From Glaciimonas sp. (GTDB lineage: Bacteria > Pseudomonadota > Gammaproteobacteria > Burkholderiales > Burkholderiaceae_D), in contig JABBOV010000025.1 in assembly GCA_012927625.1 (NCBI GenBank), positions 1 through 64,000 of the forward strand: DNA of 64,000 bases. The letters run 5' to 3'. Positions 24,366-33,600 of the stretch are shown here, piece after piece. A program made the translations under genes and the position numbers. Under the pieces are notes generated by a model. That model saw nothing but the letters and a program-made list of their open reading frames with translations, had not been told where the DNA came from and did not search any database. Each line of letters opens with the position of its first letter. The first letter of the stretch is position 1.

Positions 24366-25139
24366 ATGAAACAGCAGACCGTTGTCGCAAAGCAGTTCGG
24401 CAGCACAGCAAATGCCTATTTGACCAGCGCAGTACATGCCCACGCCACAGATCTCAAAGCAATACAGGCTATTGCAAGGCGCTATTCGATGCCGAAAGTA
24501 TTGGATCTGGGATGCGGTGCCGGACATGCTAGCTTTGCCGTGGCGCCATTCTCGAAATCCGTCACTGCCTATGACATCTCTGAAGAAATGCTTGCCGTTG
24601 TTGCTAACTCTTGCGAGGAAAAAAATCTTCAAAACATACAACCACAACAGGGGAGTGCAGACAGTCTTCCTTTTGCGGACGGGTCGTTTGATATGGTGAT
24701 AACGCGATTTTCAGCACACCACTGGCTGGACGTGCCAGCAGCGCTCAAAGAAGTCAATCGGGTATTGCATTCAACGGGTATCGCGGTATTTATCGACATT
24801 ATTGCTCCTGAAGCCGCTTTGAACGATACGACCTTGCCGGCGATCGAGTTGTTGCGGGACGCTTCACACGTGCGTGACTACCGCGTTTCGGAGTGGTCGG
24901 CCATGTTGACTGCGGCCGCTTTTACATTTGAACGTAGCAGTGATTGGAAATTAGTGATGAAGTTCGATGAATGGATTGCGCGGATGCGCACGCCATCGGA
25001 GCGTGTTCAAGCCATCCGTAGCTTGCTCGACACTGCCCCGGACGAGGCATCGATGTATTTCTCTGTGCAGAACGATTATTCGTTTTCGATAGACGCAGCA
25101 CTTTTTGAAGCAAAAAAAGGAAGAGTGCTTCTTCCTTGA
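24366..25139 (+). CDS. SAM-dependent methyltransferase (UbiE-like class I)
   Basis: This 257-residue class I methyltransferase has motif I VLDLGCGAGHASFAVAP near residue 42, the acidic TAYDISEEMLAVV loop after strand 2, and SLPFADGSFDMVITRFSAHHW (motif II/III). The family resembles UbiE/COQ5 and YcgJ-like small-molecule methyltransferases; the substrate cannot be inferred. It is divergent from an XRE regulator, and a PEBP-family gene follows in the same direction after 70 bases. Confidence 0.85.
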   Translation: MKQQTVVAKQFGSTANAYLTSAVHAHATDLKAIQAIARRYSMPKVLDLGCGAGHASFAVAPFSKSVTAYDISEEMLAVVANSCEEKNLQNIQPQQGSADSLPFADGSFDMVITRFSAHHWLDVPAALKEVNRVLHSTGIAVFIDIIAPEAALNDTTLPAIELLRDASHVRDYRVSEWSAMLTAAAFTFERSSDWKLVMKFDEWIARMRTPSERVQAIRSLLDTAPDEASMYFSVQNDYSFSIDAALFEAKKGRVLLP

Positions 25140-25209
25140 AAAGTTCATAGTGATTCCGCGCTACTTACGCAGCGTCTTTTATCGTTTAATAAGTTAAAGG
25201 TGTATTTTC

Positions 25210-25764
25210 ATGTTAAAACAATTTTTCTTTGCGACCATTGTCACGATCGCATCATTGCCGTCTATTGCGCAAACGTTTGAAATAACCAGCTCCGATGTCG
25301 GATCAGACAAGACGATTCCGAATAAATTTGTATTCAACGGCTTCGGATGCAATGGCAATAATTTATCCCCGGAAGTGGCCTGGAAAAATGTACCGGCAGG
25401 CACCAAAAGCTTTGCGCTAATGGTGCATGATCCCGATGCTCCGACTGGAGGCGCGGGGTTTTGGCATTGGGTAGTCGTTAATTTGCCTGCATCGGTTTCT
25501 TCACTGGCACAAGGAGCCGGAACAGCAGATGGCGGAGCATTGCCGCAGGGCGCACGTCAAATTCAGACGGATTTCGGTACCTCTGGATGGGGTGGACCCT
25601 GTCCGCCTGCTGGCGCTGCACCACACCGTTATCGTTTCACCGTCTATGCGCTTACAGTCGACAAGTTGGACCTGCCTGATAACGCAACTGCGTCACTGAG
25701 CGGATTTATGATCAATATGAACATGATCGGCAAGGCCAGCTTTACCGCGTTGTATGGTCGTTGA
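25210..25764 (+). CDS. YbhB/YbcL-type PEBP-family protein, secreted
   Basis: This 184-residue protein begins with a signal peptide (MLKQFFFATIVTIASLPSIA, cleavage near AQ-TFEI). The bacterial phosphatidylethanolamine-binding fold follows with the landmarks LSPEVAWKNVPAGTKSFAL, MVHDPDAPTG and HWVVVNLPA, then GPCPPAGAAPHRYRFTVYAL, the motif around the anion-binding pocket. Family members are periplasmic or cytoplasmic proteins of unclear role; the signal peptide here points to the periplasm. Confidence 0.87.
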   Translation: MLKQFFFATIVTIASLPSIAQTFEITSSDVGSDKTIPNKFVFNGFGCNGNNLSPEVAWKNVPAGTKSFALMVHDPDAPTGGAGFWHWVVVNLPASVSSLAQGAGTADGGALPQGARQIQTDFGTSGWGGPCPPAGAAPHRYRFTVYALTVDKLDLPDNATASLSGFMINMNMIGKASFTALYGR

Positions 25765-26241
25765 AAATAGTTTTTTAATGGCAGCTAAATGGCGGTGACG
25801 GATTTCAGCTTGTACATTAGATTCAGCTATAGTGGATCGCCAAGCGACTGCTTTGCCTTAATTGTGGATGCCTTAAAGTCAGAGATTTTCATTTGCAATT
25901 ATTGTGAGTTGTCATTGCCGCCATAAATTGTACCGTATCAATACACTCAAACGTATCGCTGTCATTAGGACAATTTTCATGCATCAATAGGGTCCAATTT
26001 GTGTTTTCAAGACGTCCCCACCTGAGAGCCCAGATCCAAATAAAATGAAATCAGGGGCCTTAGGACATTTACGCTTAATGCGAGCACGAGCCCACCTATA
26101 TTTGCAGCTATTGCGGGCCAGAAACAGCGTCAAATACGAGCACGACAGGTTTTAAATGTAAGCCGTTATACGTTATATTTGGACATGCTATTTTGCAGTT
26201 TTATGGGATTCTTCCATGAACCAATTTTTCGGGATGTGCGT
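25765..26241 (+). other. Intergenic region without recognisable gene
   Basis: About 480 bases between the PEBP and CYTH-CHAD genes. It includes an AT-rich part around 25800-25990 and no frame with family resemblance. Nothing further is supported. Confidence 0.4.
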
Positions 26242-27765
26242 ATGGAAACCGAACTGAAACTATTGCTGGAGCCGGTTGGCGTGGCGCTTTTTCGACGGCA
26301 TCCTTTGCTGCGCCGGTATGCGCTTGCCAAGCCCACCACGCAACAACTTACCAGCACTTATTTCGATACGCCGGATGGTTATTTCAGGCGACACGGTGCC
26401 GGATTGCGGGTGCGCAGCGTCAACCGCCAGCGGATACAGACCCTCAAGGCAGACGCTCAGGTGGCGGCCGGCCTGCATCAACGTGAAGAGTGGGAATCTT
26501 CTGTGAATGGCGGGTTTCCCGATCTCACGGCTTTGGCCGAGCTGGTCGGACGGCACAGTAAATGGGGCCGGAGATTGCTCGGTAGTGATTTAAGTTCACA
26601 ACTGGTGCCGATTTTCATTACTAAATTTCGCCGCACGCTGTGGCAATTGCGCTTGGCACACGGGGAAGAGGTCGAACTGGTACTCGATCAAGGCGCGGTG
26701 ATACATGCGGCAACAAGCTTGCCGATTAGCGAGATCGAACTGGAACTCAAATCCGGCGCAGCGGCCGGGTTGTTTGAATTTGCTCTGGAATTGCAACAAA
26801 CGCTGCCGTTGCGTGTTGGTAATATCAGCAAGGCCGAACGCGGTTATGCGTTGCTGATGCCGCAAGCGCCAACAGTGGCGACCGCGGAGCACCTGATGCT
26901 GACTTCAGACTTGAATGTAGAACAAGGTTTGCAAGCGATAGTCGGTAATTGCCTGGCGCAAATCCAGGGCAATGAGGATGGGGTCAAGCTGGGTAGCGAC
27001 CCGGAAAGCGTGCACCAGATGCGCGTCGGCCTGCGTAGATTGCGTTGCGCAATTGGATTATTTACCCAAATTGTGCCTTGCCCTGCGGGGCTGTTAGCTG
27101 AATTGAAATGGCTGTTGGGCGTATTGGGCGCCGCGCGCGACTGGGAAGTTTTTTCTGGAACGCTAAGCGATTCCGGCCCAGTTCCGGTGCAGGAGGCGCT
27201 AATGCAGACGGCGCAGACGCTGGCACAACGGCATCGGCATCAGGCTGAACTGGCCCTGAGCTCGGTGCGCTATGCAGCTTTTCTGTTGGCCATCGGTAGT
27301 TGGCTACATAATGCGCAGGCGCTGCAGGGGGAACGAACATGGGTACTGCCGCTGACTGATTTTGCGGCAAATACACTGCAGCAATGCCGTAAAAAAATGC
27401 AAAAGCGCATCAAACGGTTACGGCGGCTACGGTCACAAGATGACCTGTCTCGAGCACGCCATCGAGTGCGTATTGCGGCCAAGAAATTACGTTATGCCAG
27501 TGAGTTTTTCCAGTCGCTGTACCGGCCCAGGCCGATGCACGCGTATCTCAAGGCTCTGTCAGGCTTGCAGGATCGATTAGGCCGGCTTAATGACATTGCG
27601 GTAGCTGGCCGTTTGTTGCAGCAATTGGCGCACGGCCATCCTGAACTGGCTTTCAGCGCCGGCCTGACTCAGGGTTATCTCGATGCGCGCACTGAACGGC
27701 AAATTCGTATCTTGGGTCGGCACGGGCGGCGCTGCATGCGGGTCAAAATTCCTGTTTTGCAATGA
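26242..27765 (+). CDS. CYTH-CHAD domain protein
   Basis: This 507-residue protein starts at ATG 26242, placing the CYTH signature ETELKLLL at the N-terminus; the upstream in-frame start at 26179 would add a hydrophobic leader not expected here. The CYTH domain (about 1-200, with STYFDTPDGYFRRHGAGLRVR) binds triphosphate or polyphosphate in a tunnel of charged strands. The CHAD domain (about 225-500, with SVHQMRVGLRRLRCAIGLF and RHRVRIAAKKLRYASEFF) is a histidine-rich helical polyphosphate-binding module. It is probably a cytoplasmic triphosphatase or a polyphosphate-granule-associated protein. Confidence 0.9.
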   Translation: METELKLLLEPVGVALFRRHPLLRRYALAKPTTQQLTSTYFDTPDGYFRRHGAGLRVRSVNRQRIQTLKADAQVAAGLHQREEWESSVNGGFPDLTALAELVGRHSKWGRRLLGSDLSSQLVPIFITKFRRTLWQLRLAHGEEVELVLDQGAVIHAATSLPISEIELELKSGAAAGLFEFALELQQTLPLRVGNISKAERGYALLMPQAPTVATAEHLMLTSDLNVEQGLQAIVGNCLAQIQGNEDGVKLGSDPESVHQMRVGLRRLRCAIGLFTQIVPCPAGLLAELKWLLGVLGAARDWEVFSGTLSDSGPVPVQEALMQTAQTLAQRHRHQAELALSSVRYAAFLLAIGSWLHNAQALQGERTWVLPLTDFAANTLQQCRKKMQKRIKRLRRLRSQDDLSRARHRVRIAAKKLRYASEFFQSLYRPRPMHAYLKALSGLQDRLGRLNDIAVAGRLLQQLAHGHPELAFSAGLTQGYLDARTERQIRILGRHGRRCMRVKIPVLQ

Positions 27766-27834
27766 CCGCGAAATCAGTTATTTTTTTTACCTACGCCTAA
27801 TTTCAGCATTAGTCTCAGCTAAAAGAGGAAAATC

Positions 27835-28269
27835 ATGTCCGATTCCCTGCATATCGTCTGCCCGCATTGCGATGCAGTCAACCGCGTTCCGGCGGACAAA
27901 CTCAACGCGCAACCCACCTGTGGCAAGTGCCAGCAACCGTTGTTTGCAGCACAACCGCTGGAGCTCGATAGCGCCCGTTTCATACGGCACATCACGCGCA
28001 ATCAGATCCCGGTACTGGTCGATTTCTGGGCCCCGTGGTGCGGCCCGTGCCGCACGATGGCGCCATCCTACGCACAGGCGGCACAACTTTTAGAGCCTGC
28101 CATACGGGTCGTCAAGCTCGATACCGAACAAGCGCAGGAATTAGCTGCACAGTACGCCATTCGTAGCATCCCGACTCTGGCGTTATTCAAGAACGGGCGC
28201 GAAGTGGCGCGACAAGCCGGCGCGATGGACGCTGCCGGTATTGTGGCGTGGACGCAGGCGCATGCATAA
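27835..28269 (+). CDS. trxC: Thioredoxin 2
   Basis: This 144-residue thioredoxin has an N-terminal zinc ribbon, C9-x2-C12 and C29-x2-C32, that distinguishes TrxC from TrxA. It is followed by the redox centre WCGPC (C69 and C72) in VLVDFWAPWCGPCRTMAP and the cis-proline segment IRSIPTLALFKNG. It reduces protein disulfides in the cytoplasm and is often induced by oxidative stress. Start at ATG 27835 with an AAGAGGAAA ribosome site. Confidence 0.95.
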   Translation: MSDSLHIVCPHCDAVNRVPADKLNAQPTCGKCQQPLFAAQPLELDSARFIRHITRNQIPVLVDFWAPWCGPCRTMAPSYAQAAQLLEPAIRVVKLDTEQAQELAAQYAIRSIPTLALFKNGREVARQAGAMDAAGIVAWTQAHA

Positions 28270-28360
28270 ATAGTTTGACTTGCTTGATTGCGATAGTGCG
28301 ACGCATCGACTCCTGTCGATAGCGTCGCTTTTTACTTGATAATCGTTCGTCTATTTTTGT

Positions 28361-28417
28361 GATAACATCCGTATGGATGGTATATGGATTCCATTTAGAT
28401 GTTATTTGGATGTTATC
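28361..28417. promoter_or_regulatory. Inverted-repeat operator before the RHH regulator gene
   Basis: GATAACATCC (28361-28370) and GGATGTTATC (28408-28417) are perfect complements 37 bases apart. The partial direct copies TATGGAT and TAGATGTTAT lie between them. The block ends one base before the GGAGG ribosome site of the ribbon-helix-helix gene. Repeated short sites like this are typical operators for CopG-type dimers that repress their own gene. Confidence 0.65.
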
Positions 28418-28426
28418 GGAGGATAT

Positions 28427-28840
28427 ATGAACCGGCATGAAATTCGGCCCAAGCTCAACGAAAGCGAGAAAATCACCATTAATCTGGGATTAATCGATCT
28501 TGGACAAATCGATTTATTAGTGCAGGAAGGCTTTTATTCCAATCGTACCGATCTGATCCGCACCGCCATTCGCAATCAATTGAGTACCCATGCCGAGGTA
28601 GTAAAGCAAACGGTGGCGCGCAAAAGTCTGGTGCTCGGCTTGCAACATTATTCCCGCGCAGATCTTGAGGCCGTGCAAGCCGCCGGGCAGCGCCTGCAAA
28701 TTCAGGTGTTGGGTTTAGCTAGTATCGGCACCGATGTATCGCCAGAACTGGCGCTGGCGACGATCGATTCTGTGGTGGTATTGGGAGCATTGCATGCGAG
28801 TTCGGTGGTCAAAACAGCGCTAACCGGACGTATTCGTTAA
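28427..28840 (+). CDS. CopG/RHH-type transcriptional regulator
   Basis: This 137-residue protein starts at ATG 28427 behind GGAGG; the frame open from 28373 crosses the operator region and is rejected. Residues about 8-45, KLNESEKITINLGLIDLGQI followed by LVQEGFYSNRTDLIRTAIRN, form a ribbon-helix-helix fold: a short strand for DNA contact and two helices with a phenylalanine and SNRTD turn. The C-terminal about 90 residues are unrecognised, perhaps for oligomerisation or ligand binding. It lies 66 bases before the esterase gene, so it may control both itself and the esterase. Confidence 0.82.
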   Translation: MNRHEIRPKLNESEKITINLGLIDLGQIDLLVQEGFYSNRTDLIRTAIRNQLSTHAEVVKQTVARKSLVLGLQHYSRADLEAVQAAGQRLQIQVLGLASIGTDVSPELALATIDSVVVLGALHASSVVKTALTGRIR

Positions 28841-28906
28841 ATTAAGAAGTTGACATTTGTCACCGATGGCAACACTGCCCGATGACTATTGAAAGGATCG
28901 CACCCC

Positions 28907-30205
28907 ATGAAACTTCATGAAGAAATGCTCGCGAAACTACAAGAGGCCACGCAAAAATTGATGGCCGTCGGCCCGATGGCAGCAACTGAGGCAATTCAGC
29001 ACGCGCTGCAGAAAGGCATTTATTCACAACACGCCGCCGCGAATCCAGCCGAAAGCACGCCCCAATCGCGTCCGATGCACGATATCAATCCCTTGCCCGA
29101 GAAAGATGCGATGAATGCCGCCAAGGTGGATGATGTCCCGCTGGCGAATGATTTTGTGTCCGATTTATTGGCAAAGCTGGGCGTTCAAACCGGCCTTGAA
29201 GGTGGGAAATTTGTCCAGCCAGAATTTTTCCAACCCGAATTTTCGACGTTATCTTTTATTCCGCAGCCTCAGCATGAAACGGAAGTAGATGCCAGCAGCG
29301 CGGGCCAATTTATTACCGGTTCTTATTCCAACCAAGCCGGCAGCCGTAGTTACAAATTGTATATTCCGAGCGGTTACCACGGCCAGGCGCTGCCGTTGAT
29401 TGTGATGCTGCATGGCTGTACGCAAAACCCGGACGACTTTGCCGCCGGCACCCGGATGAATGCCATCGCTGAGGAAAAACAATGCTGCGTCGTCTATCCG
29501 GCACAAACCCAATCAGCCAATAGCTCCAAGTGCTGGAATTGGTTCAATGCCATCGATCAGCAGCGCGACCAAGGCGAGCCGTCGATCATCGCCGGCATCA
29601 CGCGCCAGATTATCAGCAGCCACAATATCGATGCGAACCGAGTCTATATTGCGGGCATGTCGGCCGGCGGCGCGATGGCCGTCATCATGGGCACGCACTA
29701 TCCCGATCTGTACGCGGCGGTCGGCGTCCATTCCGGTTTGCCGTTTGCAGCCGCACATGACTTGCCGTCTGCGTTGGCTGCAATGAAAGGTGGGGCGGCA
29801 GGGAGGTCGGCGCTTAATAAATCAGCTGAATCGGCTGCTGCACAAAAAAATACGATTCCGATCATCGTATTTCATGGCGATCGGGACACTACGGTGCATC
29901 CGCGTAACGGTGAAAAGGTGATGGCGCAAAGCCAGGTTGTTCGTCATCAAGGCGCGGCTTCTGCAGCAACATCGGGCACACCCGAGCCAAGCGTGTTACG
30001 CGGCAAAATTTCAAACGGCCACGCCTACACCCAGACCACGCATCAAAATGCCGAAGGGCAGATCGTGGCCGAACACTGGCTGATCCACGGCGCTGCACAC
30101 GCGTGGGCCGGCGGCAGCAAGCGCGGCAGTTATACCGACGCCAAAGGGCCGGATGCGAGCCGGGAAATGATGCGCTTTTTCAATGCGCAAGCGAAGCAGC
30201 AGTAA
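28907..30205 (+). CDS. PHB depolymerase-family esterase
   Basis: This 432-residue alpha/beta hydrolase uses ATG 28907 with a GAAAGGA ribosome site. An N-terminal low-complexity region (1-130) precedes the catalytic domain with PSGYHGQALPLIVMLHGCTQ (oxyanion region), GTRMNAIAEEKQCCVVYP, the nucleophile motif GMSAG (Ser252), VFHGDRDTTVHP (acid) and HGAAHAWAGG (catalytic His). It belongs to the esterase PHB depolymerase (LpqC-like) family. I see no signal peptide, so an intracellular polyhydroxyalkanoate or general ester substrate is likely. Confidence 0.88.
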   Translation: MKLHEEMLAKLQEATQKLMAVGPMAATEAIQHALQKGIYSQHAAANPAESTPQSRPMHDINPLPEKDAMNAAKVDDVPLANDFVSDLLAKLGVQTGLEGGKFVQPEFFQPEFSTLSFIPQPQHETEVDASSAGQFITGSYSNQAGSRSYKLYIPSGYHGQALPLIVMLHGCTQNPDDFAAGTRMNAIAEEKQCCVVYPAQTQSANSSKCWNWFNAIDQQRDQGEPSIIAGITRQIISSHNIDANRVYIAGMSAGGAMAVIMGTHYPDLYAAVGVHSGLPFAAAHDLPSALAAMKGGAAGRSALNKSAESAAAQKNTIPIIVFHGDRDTTVHPRNGEKVMAQSQVVRHQGAASAATSGTPEPSVLRGKISNGHAYTQTTHQNAEGQIVAEHWLIHGAAHAWAGGSKRGSYTDAKGPDASREMMRFFNAQAKQQ

Positions 30206-30213
30206 CAACGGGC

Positions 30214-31728
30214 TTATTGAAACGCCACCTCGGCAAAACTGCGCAGTTTGCGACTGTGCAGTTTGTCGACACCTTGCTTGCGTAATAACTCTACCGCGCG
30301 GATGCCGATGCGCAAGTGTTGATCGATCCGGTCGCGATAGAACTGGTTGGCCATGCCGGGCAGCTTGATTTCGCCGTGCAGCGGTTTGTCGCTCACGCAC
30401 AGCAAAGTGCCGTAGGGCACGCGGAAACGAAAACCGTTGGCAGCGATGGTGGCGCTCTCCATATCCAGCGCAATCGCGCGGCTCTGGCTGAAGCGGCGCT
30501 CTGGCGTGCGTTGCGGCAGCAATTCCCAGTTGCGGTTGTCGGTGCTGGCTACCGTGCCGGTGCGCATTACTCGTTTCAGGTCGTAACCGGTGAGCTGGGT
30601 GATTTCCGCCACTGCGGCTTCGATTGCCACCTGCACTTCTGCCAGCGGCGGAATCGGTACCCACAACGGCAAATCCTCATCCAGCACATGATCTTCGCGC
30701 ACATAACCGTGCGCCAGTACATAGTCGCCCAATTGCTGGGTGTTGCGCAGGCCGGCGCAGTGACCGAGCATCAGCCAGGCATGCGGACGCAATACGGCAA
30801 TATGGTCGGTGATGGTTTTGGCATTGGCCGGGCCGACCCCGATGTTGATCATGGTGATGCCGCTGCCATCGGCACGGATCAGATGAAAACCGGGCATCTG
30901 CGGCAGACGCGGTGGCGCTGCGCCCATGTCGTCTCCGATTTGTACGCTTTGCCCCACTCTTCGCATGATCACATTGCCCGGCTCGACAAAGGCGATGTAA
31001 GTGTCATCGTCCGCCGGGGCCAAAGGATCTGGAGCACGGTTCATGATCTCGTGCGCCAGTCGCACGAACTCGTCGATGTAGAACTGGTAATTGGTAAACA
31101 GCACAAAATTCTGGAAATATTCGGGTGCGGTGCCGGTGTAGTGGCGCAGCCGTTGCAGCGAATAGTCCACCCGAGGGGCAGTGAACAACGATAACGGCCT
31201 GGCTTCCCCGGGCCGTACTTCGTAGGTGCCATTGGCAATGCCGTCGTCCATCGCGGCCAGATCGGGCAGGTCGAACAGGTCGCGCATCGACAAACGTCGC
31301 TCGGCGCTCATGCTGCCTTCAATGTGGTCGTGCTCGGCAAACGAGAAATGCACTGGAATCGGCTGCGTGCTGGTGCCTATTTCCAGTTGCACCTGCTGGT
31401 TGCGATTGTGGTTTTTCAGCAGCAAGCGGAACTGCTCCAGATAGTAGTTTGAGAACAGATCAGGTCGCGTGAGCGTAGTCTCGAAAGTGCCGGCGCCAGC
31501 CACAAAGCCGTAAGACAGGCGCGAATCGGCCCGCACTACAGTGTCGGTATGCACGCGCACAAACGGATAACAGGCGCGTACGTGATCTGACGGATTTTCG
31601 CCGCTGACGAAGCGTTGCAGGGATTCACGCAAATGGCTGATGCTGCGTTCATAAATGGCATGCACCTGGTTTAATGCAGCAGCAGGATCGTCAAAGTGGG
31701 CGGGAGCGATGAAATGGGGTGTCAGCAA
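30214..31728 (-). CDS. amn: AMP nucleosidase
   Basis: This 504-residue protein has the two-part Amn layout. The N-terminal regulatory domain (about 1-180, with YPFVRVHTDTVVRADSRLSYGFVA) is followed by the NP-I-type catalytic domain with GMTTIMNIGVGP-like sequence (GSGITMINIGVGPANAKTIT), LRPHAWLMLGHCAGLR and ALDMESATIAANGFRFRVPY. The enzyme hydrolyses AMP to adenine and ribose 5-phosphate in the cytoplasm and controls adenylate levels. It converges with the esterase gene, 8 bases apart. Confidence 0.95.
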   Translation of the reverse strand: MLTPHFIAPAHFDDPAAALNQVHAIYERSISHLRESLQRFVSGENPSDHVRACYPFVRVHTDTVVRADSRLSYGFVAGAGTFETTLTRPDLFSNYYLEQFRLLLKNHNRNQQVQLEIGTSTQPIPVHFSFAEHDHIEGSMSAERRLSMRDLFDLPDLAAMDDGIANGTYEVRPGEARPLSLFTAPRVDYSLQRLRHYTGTAPEYFQNFVLFTNYQFYIDEFVRLAHEIMNRAPDPLAPADDDTYIAFVEPGNVIMRRVGQSVQIGDDMGAAPPRLPQMPGFHLIRADGSGITMINIGVGPANAKTITDHIAVLRPHAWLMLGHCAGLRNTQQLGDYVLAHGYVREDHVLDEDLPLWVPIPPLAEVQVAIEAAVAEITQLTGYDLKRVMRTGTVASTDNRNWELLPQRTPERRFSQSRAIALDMESATIAANGFRFRVPYGTLLCVSDKPLHGEIKLPGMANQFYRDRIDQHLRIGIRAVELLRKQGVDKLHSRKLRSFAEVAFQ

Positions 31729-31794
31729 GGTGCAACTCCTGAAGTCGGGTGCATTGGATGGGCTGGTTCGGCGGGTTCCTGTAGCTTCTGAATT

Positions 31795-32442
31795 TTATCT
31801 GAAATTACTTTTTTCACCAGTCTTGATGTTAAGTGCATGGCGCATGCCATTTTCAGTAAACAGCATTTCGTCCGGTGGCTCGTCGCCGGCCAATATGCCA
31901 TTTGTGACCGGCAAGCCTTCGCCCTTGCGCACTAGTGCATCTGCGCGTTCGTACACGTTCGGGCAGCCGGTTGCGGCGATCAGGGCTTGCACGATGGGGA
32001 TCTTCCAGGCATCCACGCCAGCAGCTTGAAACTGGCACACCAGATAACCTTGCTGGCCTCCAAACCAGTCAACTACCAGCCCGGGTAGACCGTCGTCTTC
32101 GCCCAGAATGAGGTGTATCAAATGATTTGGCGCGGTCTTTTTGCCGTTGGCGGCACCGTTGCGTGCGGTGACGGCTGTCTTGACGCGGCGCTTGACCAGC
32201 GCATGGTCGATTGGTTCGTTTTCATCGAAACTCCAGATGCGAGCCCGAATCTGCGATTTTGGGCTCCAGGCGGCGCGCGCCAGAAATTGCCCGGAAGAGG
32301 ATCGCACCAGCGCCGTCGCGCCTGATTTCATTTTCTCTTCGGGTTTGCCATCGACGCGCTCAACCGCAGAAGCATAAATCCACGGCTGGCGATTTTCCAG
32401 CAGGCTTTTTTCTTTGCCTTGTTTGATGGTGATGATTAGCAT
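31795..32442 (-). pseudogene. RlmI-like 23S rRNA methyltransferase, truncated
   Basis: The 215 residues cover the N-terminal PUA and linker part of an RlmI/SAM-dependent class I methyltransferase: LLENRQPWIYASAVERVDG, FLARAAWSPKSQIRARIWSF and NHLIHLILGEDDGLPGLVVDWF. The family continues with GxKTGFYLDQRxNR and a Rossmann fold to about 395 residues, but here the frame ends at NIKTGEKSNFR. The SAM-binding domain is entirely missing, lost in a deletion between this gene and amn. It probably cannot methylate. Confidence 0.8.
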
Positions 32443-32605
32443 GGGATTCCAGAATTGGGTAAGTTGATTAAATAATTGATTAACTGATGTCGCGTGCGCC
32501 CATTATGGGGGAAGACGATTTCCACGAAAAAAGGAAAGTAGTAGGGAACGCAGGAACAGATAAGTGCGCTGAGATGATAATTTGACGGATGCCAGTATAG
32601 CTATG

Positions 32606-32672
32606 GGTATATTTAGAATGCCAATGTAAATATGCGGAGAATGCCATAAAAATCGTGATACACCCTATTTTT
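32606..32672 (+). repeat. Conserved intergenic motif, copy 1
   Basis: GGTATATTT is followed 28 bases on by GCGGA (32634), then 19 bases, then ATAC and CCCTATTTTT. The same layout occurs at 34942, 39282, 53823 and 60485. It lies between two minus-strand genes. Function unknown. Confidence 0.65.
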
Positions 32673-32770
32673 CAAGAGAGTCACTAACAGAGAGAGCCCC
32701 CATCCGTTTTATCGATGCGCGGGAACAGGGCCGGATTGCTCCCGCAACCTCCAGGTCGCGCTTGCAGCAA

Positions 32771-33199
32771 TTACTTGATCAGAGTCACCGGAACCGTAAC
32801 CAGATGGATGACCTTGGCGGCGACCGAACCGACCATCACGTTGGCAACCGGACTCAGTCCGCGGGTGCCCATGATGATTGCGTCGCATTGGGTTTCTTGC
32901 ACGTGCCGCGCAATTTGGTTGGCGGATGAACCTGGGCCTGCACACCAGCGGAGCTGGTATGGCACGCCTTCGTCGTCGAGGATTTGCCTGGCTGGTTGCA
33001 GAACGCGGTTACTTTCGTCGGTTTGCATACGTTCGATTTCCTGCAAGGATAGTGACGCATGCAATTTTAGCGGTACTGCATCCTGCACATACAGCAACTC
33101 CAGTTGCACATCGGAGCGCCTGGTCGCAACAGACGCTGCATAGCGCACCGCCCGCAACGCATTATCCGAACCGTCGCAGGGTATTAATATTTTTCGCAT
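32771..33199 (-). CDS. Universal stress protein (UspA family)
   Basis: This 142-residue protein uses the ATG at 33199, just after an AAGGAAACC ribosome site and before RKILIPCDGSDNALRAVRYA; the upstream extension adds an unrelated leader. The C-terminal ATP-binding motif G-x2-G-x9-G(S/T) is visible in IIMGTRGLSPVANVMVGSVA. UspA-family proteins are cytoplasmic nucleotide-binding proteins induced in stress or growth arrest. No operon partner is evident. Confidence 0.9.
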   Translation of the reverse strand: MRKILIPCDGSDNALRAVRYAASVATRRSDVQLELLYVQDAVPLKLHASLSLQEIERMQTDESNRVLQPARQILDDEGVPYQLRWCAGPGSSANQIARHVQETQCDAIIMGTRGLSPVANVMVGSVAAKVIHLVTVPVTLIK

Positions 33200-33600
33200 G
33201 CTGGTTTCCTTCAGAAAGGGTTGGCTGGTGCTATTAGTTGACACGGCTGCACTCAGCACCGCGTCCCGTCACATCAACATCACATCACATACGTCAAGGC
33301 TACTGAGGCGTCCAAAAATTCGTTTGATTCAGTTCAAATCACGCCAAGTACTGGCACTCCATTTATTCTGGAAAATATGATTTTTCCAGCAAAGTCACAA
33401 AATACATCAACATCAATCGGTTGTATCGATACAGTGATTCATGCATGCGGCAATAAGATTACCTTTTGCGGTGATTCACCTTGTCGCTGCCAGCCCCCGG
33501 CGAGTTGGGCTGCTTTTGCACATTATGGTCTAGCGTCGCAGCGCCGATGTTGCTTCATAATAGAAAGCCCGTTTAACACAATCGAAACAATCAATAAAAA
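33200..33600 (+). other. Intergenic region upstream of the antiporter gene
   Basis: Four hundred bases between the divergent usp and antiporter genes. No motif of a known riboswitch or gene is seen. The antiporter start at 33601 has no good ribosome site, so an unusual leader could exist, but nothing specific supports that. Confidence 0.4.

Noticed and set aside
26179-26241. A 21-residue N-terminal extension of the CYTH-CHAD protein.
   Set aside because: The family starts at the ETELKL signature; the extension is hydrophobic and not conserved.
33200-33600. A cation-sensing riboswitch before the antiporter gene.
   Set aside because: I could not find the conserved core of any known class in this leader.
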